Shown: positions 33,690 to 45,200 of the stretch, one piece after another
Layout of the letters: the number at the start of each line of letters is the position of its first letter
How positions within the stretch are numbered: the stretch's first letter is position 1
Assembly (NCBI RefSeq): GCF_037176765.1
Contig: NC_090022.1
Location: 230,327,117-230,391,116 of the forward strand
DNA from: Anolis sagrei
Taxonomy: Eukaryota; Chordata; Lepidosauria; Squamata; Anolidae
DNA length: 64,000 nucleotides
Direction: 5' to 3'
Position numbers and translations under genes: made by a program
The notes under the pieces: model-generated
What the model was told of the DNA's origin: nothing
The model's database searches: none
The model's input: the letters and a program-made list of their open reading frames with translations, nothing else

Positions 33690-35060
33690 GATGTGATGAG
33701 AAAAAACCAATACATTTCATAACCGAAACAGGGTTTTAACTTGATTTCCTCACAATTACTCTGGCCATGAATGGGAAGAAAAAGAATCTTATACGGTTCC
33801 ATAGTGCTGTCATGTTGTATAAAAAGGCTCTGTGCATCTTCCTAAATGGTTTGGATAACACATATGGAATACAAGCAATTAGTTGGTTGTTTCCATTGCC
33901 CAGCAGACTGAAACAGTTCCAGTCAGATGACACTTTCTTCTAACTCAACTTAAATGCTGGCAGTCTGTGCTACTGACATCATCTGTAACTGGAACCAGTG
34001 ACCTTTCACCAAATGCCAAAGTACTTTAGCTGCTCAGTAGAACAGTAACTGCAATAGTAAAGGCTGCTCTTGATGAGAACTGTCGAATACAGTTTCTTTT
34101 GGAACTTGGAGAATAAAGATCTGATCTTCCCCTCTGCTGATGCTGGCTTTAAAATGCCACAACACCCATGTTTCTCAAATACTGTCTTATGGGGTAAGCT
34201 GATTCACCACCATACAATCTCAAAACTCAATATAAATGGATATAATTTACATTTGGAGAAATTACTGGTGGCTTCCCATCTACACAGAGCTTAAAAACAA
34301 TCCAACACTAGGTGAGATGGACCAATGGTCTGGCACAGTATAAGCCTAAACGTCCTACATTTCTACTTTTGTTGTCTGTGCTTTGACCTACTTTGGCTTA
34401 ATTTACAATTGCACTAATTAAGTAGGTAATGACTTATTAAATTAATTAGTGATTGTTACCAATAGAATCCTATATGCCCATAGCATACTATGTAGCACCA
34501 TCACTATAGTGAATCACTATAGTGATTCATAATGAATTTCAGCCAGACCTACATAGACACACACAAAACCCTATTGGGATCAAGAACTGGGTGCCTGACA
34601 TTCCCATTTCCTCCCATGAACAATTTCCAGGGAAATAGGAGGAAGATGATCTTGGTCACAAATCCTCATGATCCAACACATCACTAATGGTCAGGGATTG
34701 TAGATGTTGTCTTATCAAATACATGATAACAGGCAGCACAGCGTGTGTGTGTGTGTATAATATTATTTAATAATCAGTGCAATGACCCATTGTGTTTTGT
34801 TTTAACCCTATTTAGTGGCTTTCTTTGCTCCCCCAAATCTATCCACATTGTAGGTATGAACTAGAGGTAGTTTAGGGGAGAAGAGGGAGGCTAAACATCC
34901 TCTTTTGTGAATGACCACAAATGACACCCAATTCACCCAATGTGGATTACTTATAACTGTGATCTAAGATTCAACCAATAGGATTCCATGCAGGATATTT
35001 TCCCCGATTCTGAAGAAAGCCAGCATATCCCAAACAAGCAGAAAAAAGAAGGCCCCAACC
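33690..35060. other. Intergenic, nothing recognised
   Basis: Contains a short GT run at 34742-34756 and CACTATAGTGAATCACTATAGTG palindromic text near 34500-34525. No gene. Confidence 0.45.
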
Positions 35061-35062
35061 CA

Positions 35063-35240
35063 CTGCTTCTTAAACTGTGGGTCCCCAACCTCTAATTAGG
35101 TCCTCTTAGCTCAATGTTTGGGGGTCACAAAAAATTTGGAAACAGTAAAACAGCCTAATGGTTATTTTAGATATTGAACAAATCTGTTAGCAACAATATT
35201 TACAGTGGACTGTGCAAAAATGCTTCACCTGTACTTCCTA
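35063..35240. mobile_element. hAT-like MITE fragment
   Basis: The left end reads CTGCTTCTTAAACTGTGGG TCCCC, with GGGGGTCACAAAAAAT inside, like hAT MITEs of amniotes. The right end is not visible. Confidence 0.35.
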
Positions 35241-36049
35241 AAAAAGAAAAACCAGCCTGTTTAGCAAGCCCTGCAAATGCTGATTATCATTAAATGTTTG
35301 GCTTTATACCTTTTTTTATATACCCATATAGGCTGGCACATGTAAACATTTCTCAGGTGGGACGAGGTCACAAGTGGAAAAATTTTAAGGCCTGTCCTAA
35401 TCTGCACAGGAAGAATGAACAACAAAGTAGATGTTGTGGGATTGGTGGTCTCAGCACTTCTCAATTCCTCAGAAGAGAAGGTGATCATCACCATTGACAT
35501 AACTTAAAGTTAGGGCTGATGGGAATTGCAGTTAAGCAACACTTAAAGAGCTACACAATTCCCACCCTGATGTTAAATCAGCAATGAGCCATGTATCATG
35601 ATCTCTATCTCATGCCATCCAACTATCAGCCCTCCTGACACAGAGCACATGGCCATTGGCCAAAAGAGAGGCCAGGACATATGAACCAGGTATAAAAGTC
35701 AATTGCCCTGAGGTGAGAAGAAAGTGGGCACTGGAATGTGGAAAAGGGCAGCACAGGTGCCAGGACTCTTGTGTGATTTATGATATTGTAGGTAGGCCTA
35801 TATAAATGGGTAGTAGTGCAAGACCCTTGTATTCTGAACAATAAAGACATGTGGTATCTTCAGCCCTTCTGTGTCTTGGCATGTTCTTTCAAGAGAAGAC
35901 TAATCCACAGCAACACGGTTGGAGCTGAGAAACCTTACACCATGATACAACTTCCAGATTGTCTCTAATGATATTTTACTGAAATGGCATGTGAAGCAAA
36001 AACACTACTAGTTAAGATGTGCAATTTTTTTTAAAAAACACGCACACAC

Positions 36050-36245
36050 GCACACACCATTTTCTTCTATTTTATTTTAATGGCACAGTGAAAAAAGGTA
36101 TCAATCACACTTTTTGTGTACAGTGACATTGTGGCTCTTTTGCAACAACTCAATCCATGGCTTCACAGTCAGAACTGCTGCAGTGCGGTCTTTGGTCCGA
36201 GGTTAAGGCACTTTAGTCGGAGATGCAACAGCTGCTTTCTCCACT
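36050..36245 (-). other. FBP1: FBP1 3' untranslated region
   Basis: About 195 nt follow the TGA stop on the minus strand, ending just past an AATAAA (36071-36076 as TTTATT on the + strand). The end point is inferred. A CA/CG-rich run lies directly downstream. Confidence 0.6.
36071..36076 (-). promoter_or_regulatory. Polyadenylation signal AATAAA of FBP1
   Basis: The reverse complement of TTTATT gives AATAAA 170 nt past the FBP1 stop. It is the first canonical hexamer downstream. Confidence 0.6.
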
Positions 36246-39200
36246 TCATTTGGCAGAATGCTTCTTGACCACGGCTAGGTATTCCTGCACATCATCGGGA
36301 GAACCCAAGACAATGGGCACACGCTGGTGAATGTTCTCAGGCACAATGTCCAGGACTGCCTCTTTGCCTGTTGTCGCCAGCCCTCCAGCCTTCTCCATGA
36401 TGAAAGCCATGGGGTTGCATTCGTACAGGAGCCTCAGCTGAAACCACACAGTTTGAAAATAAATAAGAAAGTTGTCAGCTAGAACTGTACAAGCAAGAAA
36501 ACACTTCATGTTAGAGTTGGCACTCACAAAAACACTGTGGTTGTATCCTGCTCCTTGTGTACCACCAATCCTCTGTACTCACAGATTCAGCATCCATGGA
36601 TTCAACAATCCAGGACTTGAAAATATTTTAAGACACCAAAAAGCAGAGACACAAATTACATGATTTTGCCATTAATAAGGGATTTTGTCATTGTATATAA
36701 TGGGACATGAGCATCCACAGATGTTGGGGTCCATGGAGTGTCCTGGAACCAAACCCCAATGGAAAGTTTCAAAATGTGAAGCTATGTTTACTCCAAAATA
36801 ACTTCCAGTGCAGTCAAAGATTATAAAAAATATCAGTGTATTTCAGATTGCAGCCTGTCCCACAAAGTTGTTAGGAACATAAAATGGAATTAGAAAGTGA
36901 CATATGCAACCTTGAGCAGATTGGAGACAGGCTACACATAAGCATGTAAATCTAGTTGCATTCAGCTTTATCAATGAAATTATACAGAGGGCCATCTGAT
37001 GGTACAGCAGGTTAAACCGGTGAGCTGCTGAACTTGCTGACAGAAAGGTTGGCAGTTCGAATCCAAGGAGAAGGTGAGCTCCCTCTGTTAGCCCCAGCTT
37101 CTGCCAACATAGCAGTTCAAAAACACGCTTCTGTTCTGATTTACATACAAATTCAACAAACATACAGAACTTATCTTGTTTGTAACTTAGGGTTGCCTGT
37201 ATTTATGAAGGTTTGCTGCAGCCCAGGAAATGGGAGCATGAGGCTACGGTGAGAAACTAGGGCCGGATCAACACTGCCATATAATCCAGATTATCTTGTT
37301 CATAACTTGAGAACTGCCTGTACTTTTTGACTAGCCAAACACTTAGAATTTGTGTTGAGTACCAGAACCGAGTGGTGTTCATAGTCCACAGTTACTGCAC
37401 TCCTAGATTTTCAAAACCATCAGTATATTTAATGGCACGGGAGAACTATGTTGATGTAACAACTGTTAAAACTTAGAGGGTTTAGTGTATCACCTTGGTA
37501 ATACATTTTTATCGGAGTAAAAGACTGCAATTTCTCTTTTTTACCCACCTTCCACACCTATAGTGAATATCATCTGTATCAGCAACAAGACAAATGTTCC
37601 CCCTTGGGATTTTCATCACTTCACACTGTGTGTAGTTCTTGCTCACAGCAGCATGACAGAAAACCCACCAACGTGCATAGAAAGAAGTCCGAGCTTGGAC
37701 TGTGTAAGCAATAGTCACATAACATATGAAAGGAGGCCTGTTTATGTTACCTTTCCCTTGGGACTCTTTGAATTGGCAGGATACAGAAAGATTCCTCCAT
37801 ACACCAGCGTACGATGCACATCAGCAACCATAGAACCTATGTATCGGCTTCCATATGGGGAGCTACCATCCTAGGACAGCAATTGGACAAAACGATACAT
37901 GAGAATAAATGTCTCCTTTAAGATTTCCCCAAAGAGGTGACTTTCAGACATGCCAGATTTCAGTTTCCATCAACCTAAATGAGAACAGTCAGAGGTCAAA
38001 TACCAGAGCAACAGATTTGGAGATCCTGTATAGTATATCCTGAATGGGTTGTGAGCTGATAGCAGTTATCTCCCATTTCAAGACCAGTCCAGAAAACAGC
38101 TGGAATTCATTTCTTCTTAACTGGATACCATAACATCCCATTAGAATAGGACAACATCAGGGCAACTGTCAGGTTTAGGGGGCTGTGTTGGTCCCCAGGA
38201 GATAGAGAAGGGCTGAACTTATCCCATTTCAAAAAAGCAGTGCCATCAAATGACTCATAATACCCTCATTTTGCCATGCTTGGGGACCTATGAGCTATTG
38301 TAGGTCCAGGAGAACCCCTTTATCACAAAAGGAAATCCCTTTGAGCTTTGAAAAAGACCTCTCTATGGACTAAATAGGGAGAATGTGGCAAATGGGTGTT
38401 TAGGACATTTTGGGGGTAATTATTTTAACATGGGAGTTCTGGGGGTCACAAAAAACAGTGGACCACGGCTTCTGAAAGAACCACTTCTGAAGAAAAAGGA
38501 CAAAAGGCAACCTAAGGAACATAATAAGCACAATCCAGCAGACTACTCTCATGTTAACTATAAAGTAGTTCCTCGTGCACAGCCTACAATCATATCTGCT
38601 AACCAAATGAAAAGACAAAACAGCAGGAAAGAGGATGAGAAGTTGATACAAAGGAATAGTATAGTTAGGGCAACTCCTAAAATTGAAAAATCCCTAAATG
38701 ACAGGAAAAGCATTCAAATCAATTGGTTCAATTTTTAATCTCTTGAGCAGCAGAAACCAAGGTTGCTCCAAAGACTGAACAGAGGATTGGATGCAATCCA
38801 CTGGATTAGATTCATATACATAGATAGAGACCATATCATATTATACAGTATTTCAACCCACAGTGATTTCCTGTGTATCTTGATACCAAATCTATTAGCA
38901 GAAGATTACCTGAGGAAATTTCTTCTGCTTAAGGTATTCTGTGACAGCAGGATCAAAGTATGCCGCATATCCCTCATTGAGGCTGAAGATGTTTCCTTTT
39001 TTCTTTATTTTTACGTCTCTGTTGACCAAAATGAACTCCCCAATTGCCTAGTATTTAAAAAGGCAAGCAAATCATTTTGCATTCTTGTCGCAAACACTTC
39101 ATAGCCAAGAACATTTCATATATAGTTCAACAACAGCAACAAAAATGCAGAGATGTTGAGACACGCAACTACTGGCTTAACACTGCATTTTTATAAATAT

Positions 39201-42200
39201 GTTAGACAATGTACACACCATTACTTCAAATACATTCCTTTTTTGTAATTCCCATGAGAACCTTAGAAGCAATTAGGAACACCTGTGGCAATAACAGAGG
39301 CCTATTGAGTAGCATAATTCCTCAAAACTGTTTGGAACAGTCATATAAATCTTGTCCATATTAAACCTAAGTGATGCATATGTGTTTGTGGTTATTTAAC
39401 AAAGTTGCTACTACATACATCTATATATATAAATTTGTTAGGGGCATCCAACGAGGAAACAAAACTCAAAAAACCCCCAACGAAACTTAACCAAAATTCC
39501 CATGCCCATAACACAACCCACAAGGTACAAACATATCTACTCAAAATGAAAAACAACACAACAACACATTCACAAAACGGCAAAACAACAAAACTCAAAA
39601 ATCCCCCAACGAAACTTAACCAAAATCCCCGTGCCCATAACACAACCCACAAGGTACAAACATACCTACTCAAAATGAAAAACAACACAACAACACACTC
39701 ACAAAACGGCAAAACAACAAAACTCAAAAATCCCCCAACGAAACTTAACCAAAATCCCCGTGCCCATAACACAACCCACAAGGTACAAACATATCTACTC
39801 AAAATGAAAAACAACACAGCAACACACTCACAAAACGGCAAAAGAACAAAACTCAAAAAAACCCCAACGAAACTTAACCAAAATTCCCATACCCATAACA
39901 CAACCCACAAGGTACAAACATATCTACTCAAAATGAAAAACAACACAACAACACACTCACAAAACGGCAAAACAACTGAGCATGCGCATTGGCGCCCAGC
40001 TGCAAGTTCCCTGGCGCGCGCACATGGCCTTCCGGCCAACGTTCCCACTGCGGAAACCATGCCCACTCCAAGCCCCGCCGCGCCACTTCCCGCACACACA
40101 CACCCCCTGCTGCACACACACACGCAACCCCACACTCCATCACTCCCCCCGCCGCCGCATACACACACACAACCCCACTCCCCCCGCCGCCACACACACA
40201 CACGCAACCCCACGCTCCATCACTTCCCCCACCGCCGCACACACACGCAACCCCACTCCCCCCGCTGCCGCACACACACACACGCAACCCCACTCCCCCC
40301 GCCGCCGCACACACACACGCAACCCCACGCTCCATCACTCCCCCCGCTGCCGCACACGCACACGCAACCCCACGCTCCATCACTCCCCTGCCCCAATCTT
40401 ACCTCCTTTTACTTCACGCCACCTCCAAACCCCACCCCGCCCCTTCCCGCCCTGTCAAAATCTAGGAAAGACAGGAAGGAAGGAAGGAAAGAAGGAAGAA
40501 AGAGAAAGGGAGGTAAAGAAAAAGGGGGAAGGAAGGAAAGTTAGAGGAAGAAGAAAAGGAAAGAAAAGGAAAGATGGCAGTAAAGAAAAGAGAGACAGGA
40601 GAAGAGAAAGAAAAAGGGGGAAGGAAGGAAAGAGATAGAGAAAGAAGAGGAGAAGGAAAGATGGGAAGGAAGGAAGGAAGGAAGGAAGGAGGGAAGGAAG
40701 GAAGGAGGGAGGGAGGGAGGGAGGGAGGGAGGGAGGGAGGGAGGGAGGGAGGGAGGGAAAGAAGGAGAGAAAGAGGGAAGATTGGCCACAGCAACACGTG
40801 GCGGGTAAAGGTTGTTATTTCTATTATTATTATTATGCTATTGTTCCTATGAGACCCTTTTAGGGGGAATGGGAGAGGTGTCAGGTCCCGGAGGCAATGC
40901 ATTGCATCATTGTTATTGTTATGATGGTGGTGAAATAAAAGGAAATAAAAAGTGAAAGAAGGAAGCAAACAGGGAGGGAAGAAAGGCAAAGGAAGAAAGG
41001 GGGAGGGAATGAAGGAAAGAGCGAAGGATGAAACCAAGTAGTGAAAGAAGGAAAGAAAGAAAGAGGTAGAGAAGGAAGAAAGGAGAGAAAGGGGGAGGAA
41101 AAGGGGGAAGGAATAGGTAGGGACCTCTCTTTCATAATAGTCCAGATATCTACCTCAACTTTGATAAGTTTTACTATAGGCCACAGCAACGCGTGGCAGG
41201 GCACAGCTAGTAAGGCATAAAACTCTAATAGCTAAATGGAACAAACAAAGAACAAGTTTCATGCAGCTATTTCAGACACACAGTAAGTTCTGTCATAAAG
41301 CGATAGCTGTGTTCCTTTAAAAAGTGTGTGTTATAGTAATCAATGCTCTTAAAAGGACTTATGGGGAAAACAGGGTTAGGTGCAGATCTCATATGTGTAT
41401 GTCTTTAGTGACATCATCTGAAACCTCTAGAAATAATGCTGATGCCATTCATTATGTTAAAACCCTTCTAAAATCTTAGCATGTCACCTTCTGTGGCTGA
41501 TGCAACTCACTAATTTATAGGTTGTAGTAACTCAGCAATCGTAGGAGATGATTTGGGTCCATTGTCCAAAAGCAGGGGAATTTTAAAACCCACATTTCTC
41601 TTACAATATTTTCTATCAGTACCTTCAAAAATAGTATGCAATCTGAAAAATTGTCCTTTCCTCTGTCCATTCTTATCTGACCTAAAATATACACCTAAAA
41701 TTTACTTCAAGTACTCTTTTAAAACATGTGTGGCGAAGAGTAAACCACAGGATTCAACTTCAAATCACTGCTTGCATTCAAACCAAGCTATACAGTCTTT
41801 TGCAGCTTCAAATCAAGAGTTGTGGGCTTTACTCTCAGAAATATATGTTCTGGATGGTATATACTTCCAGTATAACCCTCAACATTAAAAATCTGATCCA
41901 AGTTGTAGCCTTCTTCTTCAGTTAATATATATAGTAGAAAAGGGGTTATCTCTGTGCCTTCTTCATTAGGCACTTGCAGCTTCATCAAACAACTGAACAT
42001 TATGAAAGCCTCTCACACACAACATATAACTACTGGTAAAACTAAATGATGGTGCATCGGTAGAATTATAAAAACTTTTCTCTTTAGGTCATTGTAAATA
42101 GCTAGTTCTTTTGCTTTTATTAATAGATATAAGGTCCCTAATTCCTTTTTTATCTGGCATTCAATTCAAACTCTTAGTGAATTATCAATTTCTATGTCTT

Positions 42201-45200
42201 TGCTTGCACTGAACTTAGGCCCCATCTACACTGCCATGTAAAATCCGGATTATCTGTTTTGAAATGGATTATATGGCAGTATAGAATCATATAATTCTGG
42301 CCCCTTCCACACAGCTGAATAAAATCCCACATTATCTGCTTTGAACTGGAATATATTGCAATGTGGACCCAGTTCAAAGCAGATATTGTAGGATTTTCTG
42401 CCTTGATATTCTGGGTTATATGGCTGTGTGGAAGGGCCCTCAGTTCAAAGCAAATAATCTGGATTTTATATGGTAATTTAGGACCCTTCCACACAGCCCC
42501 ATATCCCAGAATATCAAGATAAAAAAATCCCACAATATCTGCTTTGAAGAGTCCACAATGTGGGATTTCCTGCCTTGATATTCAGAGATATAGGGCTGTG
42601 TAGAAAGGCCCATGGAGGGGGCCTTAGTCCCTGCAAGACAACTTTGCTTATAATGCACAACATGGATTCATTTCATTTGAAACACTTGTTCACATCAAGC
42701 TTCCCTTCTGGCAGTATTGCATATCTTTTGTAATCACCACAGACATTTTTATCGATGGGTTGTTTCTTTCATGCATTCTTATCTGTGAAACACAGAAATG
42801 TTTTAGAAGGGTATTATGAAAAAGCACTCCTGAATACCTTCTCAAATTCACACAGCTAACAAACTGAATGCCTAAGGCCCCATGTATACTGCCATATAAA
42901 ATCCATATTATCTGCTCTGAACTGGATTATATGGCAGTGGAAACCCATATAATCCAAAGCAGACCATTTGGATTATCTGATTTGATAATGGGTTATATGG
43001 CAGTATAGATCCAGCCGAAGATGAGATGAGGCAGGATTGCTGCTGAATGGCTAGGATGCACCAATTTTGAATGCTCAAGATTGAATTGCACAATCAACAA
43101 ATAATGTGCCTCTATTAATTAATGGTGTTACTGACAATTTGCATTGTAAACACATATGTTATGACAGAACTTACTGCTTAGACAATAGAGAATTCCAGGT
43201 TCTAGTAACAAAACCTGGAGTTCTTCAAACTCCAGCTCCTCAGATATGAACAGATAATGTGACATTCAAGAAAGCCCGATGAATGTTGCTTCTCCTAAGT
43301 AAAAAGTAGTTCTATGAAAACGATGCACTACACGCACACTGTTGCAGATGTTAAAGGGTGAAGGGTTTTTGGGGTGTTTAAGGTGTCACACACACATAGC
43401 GTCACCAGACTTACTCTTTTTAAGACATCATGTTGCAATCTGAAAGTGCATAAGAACATCCGTTAACATTATTTTGGCTGGATATAGATTAAAAGATGAT
43501 TCCCTTGTTTAACAACAGCTGTGGAGAGCTGTTCTGCAAGTATACTGCAGGCTGGGTAAGTTTTTTTAAACTTTTCATAAGGGTATGGGGGCTTCGGGGA
43601 TATATTGTTTTGAGTACGGAACTTGGCCTCCAGAGGAAAAGTGTTTGAATTTTCACTCAGCTATTGGAGGAACTCCATGGGCGACTTTGGGACAGTCTCT
43701 CATTCAAAAAGGAAAGCAATGGCAAACCCTCTTTTAGCCACAAAAGACCACTTGATAAATTTGCCTGAGGGTCACCATATTGGAATTGTCTTGAAGGCTA
43801 ACAACAACAATGTTAAGCATCCCACTTTAAATTCTAAATTCCTTAAAACTTTATGTTCTTGAAGCATGAAAACAACACTTTATCGTTAATAAGTAGTTTG
43901 CAGTTCAATTTGTGGTATTTTCAATATCCAAAATATAAACAGAAGACTGTATACCTCCAGTTCATATTATGGTCCCACAGCATCCATTTGCATAAAAAGA
44001 CACCCCCAATTTGTTTCAGTTGAAGCTTTTTCCCAATGCCAATAGAAGATACCACCCTTATAGATATGAATGACAACAAGGGACAAAATGTAAAGCATCC
44101 TACAGCCAATAACATGTAACTAATCCATACTGGGTCGCTCATGTTTACTTTTGAGCACAAAAAATTAGAGCAGGTTTTCCCTGTGTTGTAAAGATAATGG
44201 GCTATTTGGTCTTAATGCTGGAATTGAAGGGAGAGTGGCTATGACACCAGGACTGGTTGGGTGGCTCTGGAGGATGGTTAGAGCTCATAGTATCCCCAAA
44301 AGCAGAACTGCAAAACCAAGGTTATGCAAGTCTTTGAATGTAGGATCCAAAGTTAATAAGCTAGTTTTTCTTTGATACACAAACCCAGTTGGCTCCCTTC
44401 AAATGTTACTTTGTTAGCACAAATGACATTTTGTACGAAGAATCAACTTCATTTCCTTTTGGAAAACCCAATAATAACAATCTTGCTGAGGATTTTGTTA
44501 TAGCATTAAAAAGCACACTTTTTCAAAGAACATTATTTAAATGACTTACCGGATCCAGCATAAAGCAGTTGACGCCACATTCCAGAGCCAAAACAAGCAT
44601 GGTGGCACTGCCATAGAGGGCATAGCCAGAGGCCACAAGACTGCGTCCAGGCTGCAGAGCATCTTTCTCAGAAGGTGCACCAGGAGAAACCTGGAGGAAG
44701 AAAAGGAAGAAACCTTCAAATCTGGAAGCCAAGTGTCTTTGGGTTTTACCCTAAGGCAAAGTTTCTCAAACTGTGCTCCTCCAGATGTTTTGGACTTCAG
44801 CTCCAACAATTCCTAACAGGTGGGAAGATGGCTGGTATTCTTGAGAGCTGAAGTCCAAAACACCTGGAGGAGCACAGTTTGAGAAACACTGCCTTAAGGT
44901 ATTCTTGAGAGTTTTATTTTTTTCTAAAAAATCACTTAAGAAAGTGACCCCAGTTCTGTCTAGTGCAGCATTTCCAGCAGTAGCTCTGAGACGTTTAGCT
45001 CTGTTCCATAGTAAAGGTAAAGGTTTCCCCTGACATTAAGTCTAGTTGTGTTCAAATCTGGGGGGTGGTGCTCATCTCCATTTCTAAGTCCAAGAGGCAG
45101 TGTTGTCCGTAGATGCCTCCAAAGTCACGTGGCCAGCATGACTACATGGAACGCCATTACCTTCCAGCAGAAGCGGTATCTATTGATCTACTCACATTTG

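Larger units (their letters stand above)
39420..41210 (+). mobile_element. Non-autonomous Helitron, about 1.79 kb
   Basis: The 5' end is TCTATATATATAAATTTG. The 3' end is a hairpin (GCCAC...GTGGC in GGCCACAGCAACGCGTGGC) followed about 9 nt later by CTAG. The flanks are A (39419) and T (41211) with no target duplication, as expected for Helitron insertion between A and T. Contents are four 129-bp tandem repeats (39461-39976), a GC-rich part with CA/CG-rich minor repeats (about 39990-40440), a long polypurine tract, and a second, degenerate 3'-type hairpin at 40784-40805. No Rep/helicase frame was seen. It lies in FBP1 intron 4, antisense to the gene. Confidence 0.75.

Noticed and set aside
39461-39976. 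Regular repeats that might suggest a CRISPR array
   Set aside because: The units are contiguous 129-bp tandem copies without unique spacers, in a vertebrate intron.
39405-40544. 379-codon open frame on the + strand, and 273- and 151-codon frames on the - strand
   Set aside because: They arise from 129-bp and shorter CA/CG-rich tandem repeats inside a Helitron. Composition is low-complexity, with no domain and no splice or promoter context.
40462-41204. Pro/Ser/Phe-rich minus-strand frames up to 191 codons
   Set aside because: They are translations of the polypurine tract.
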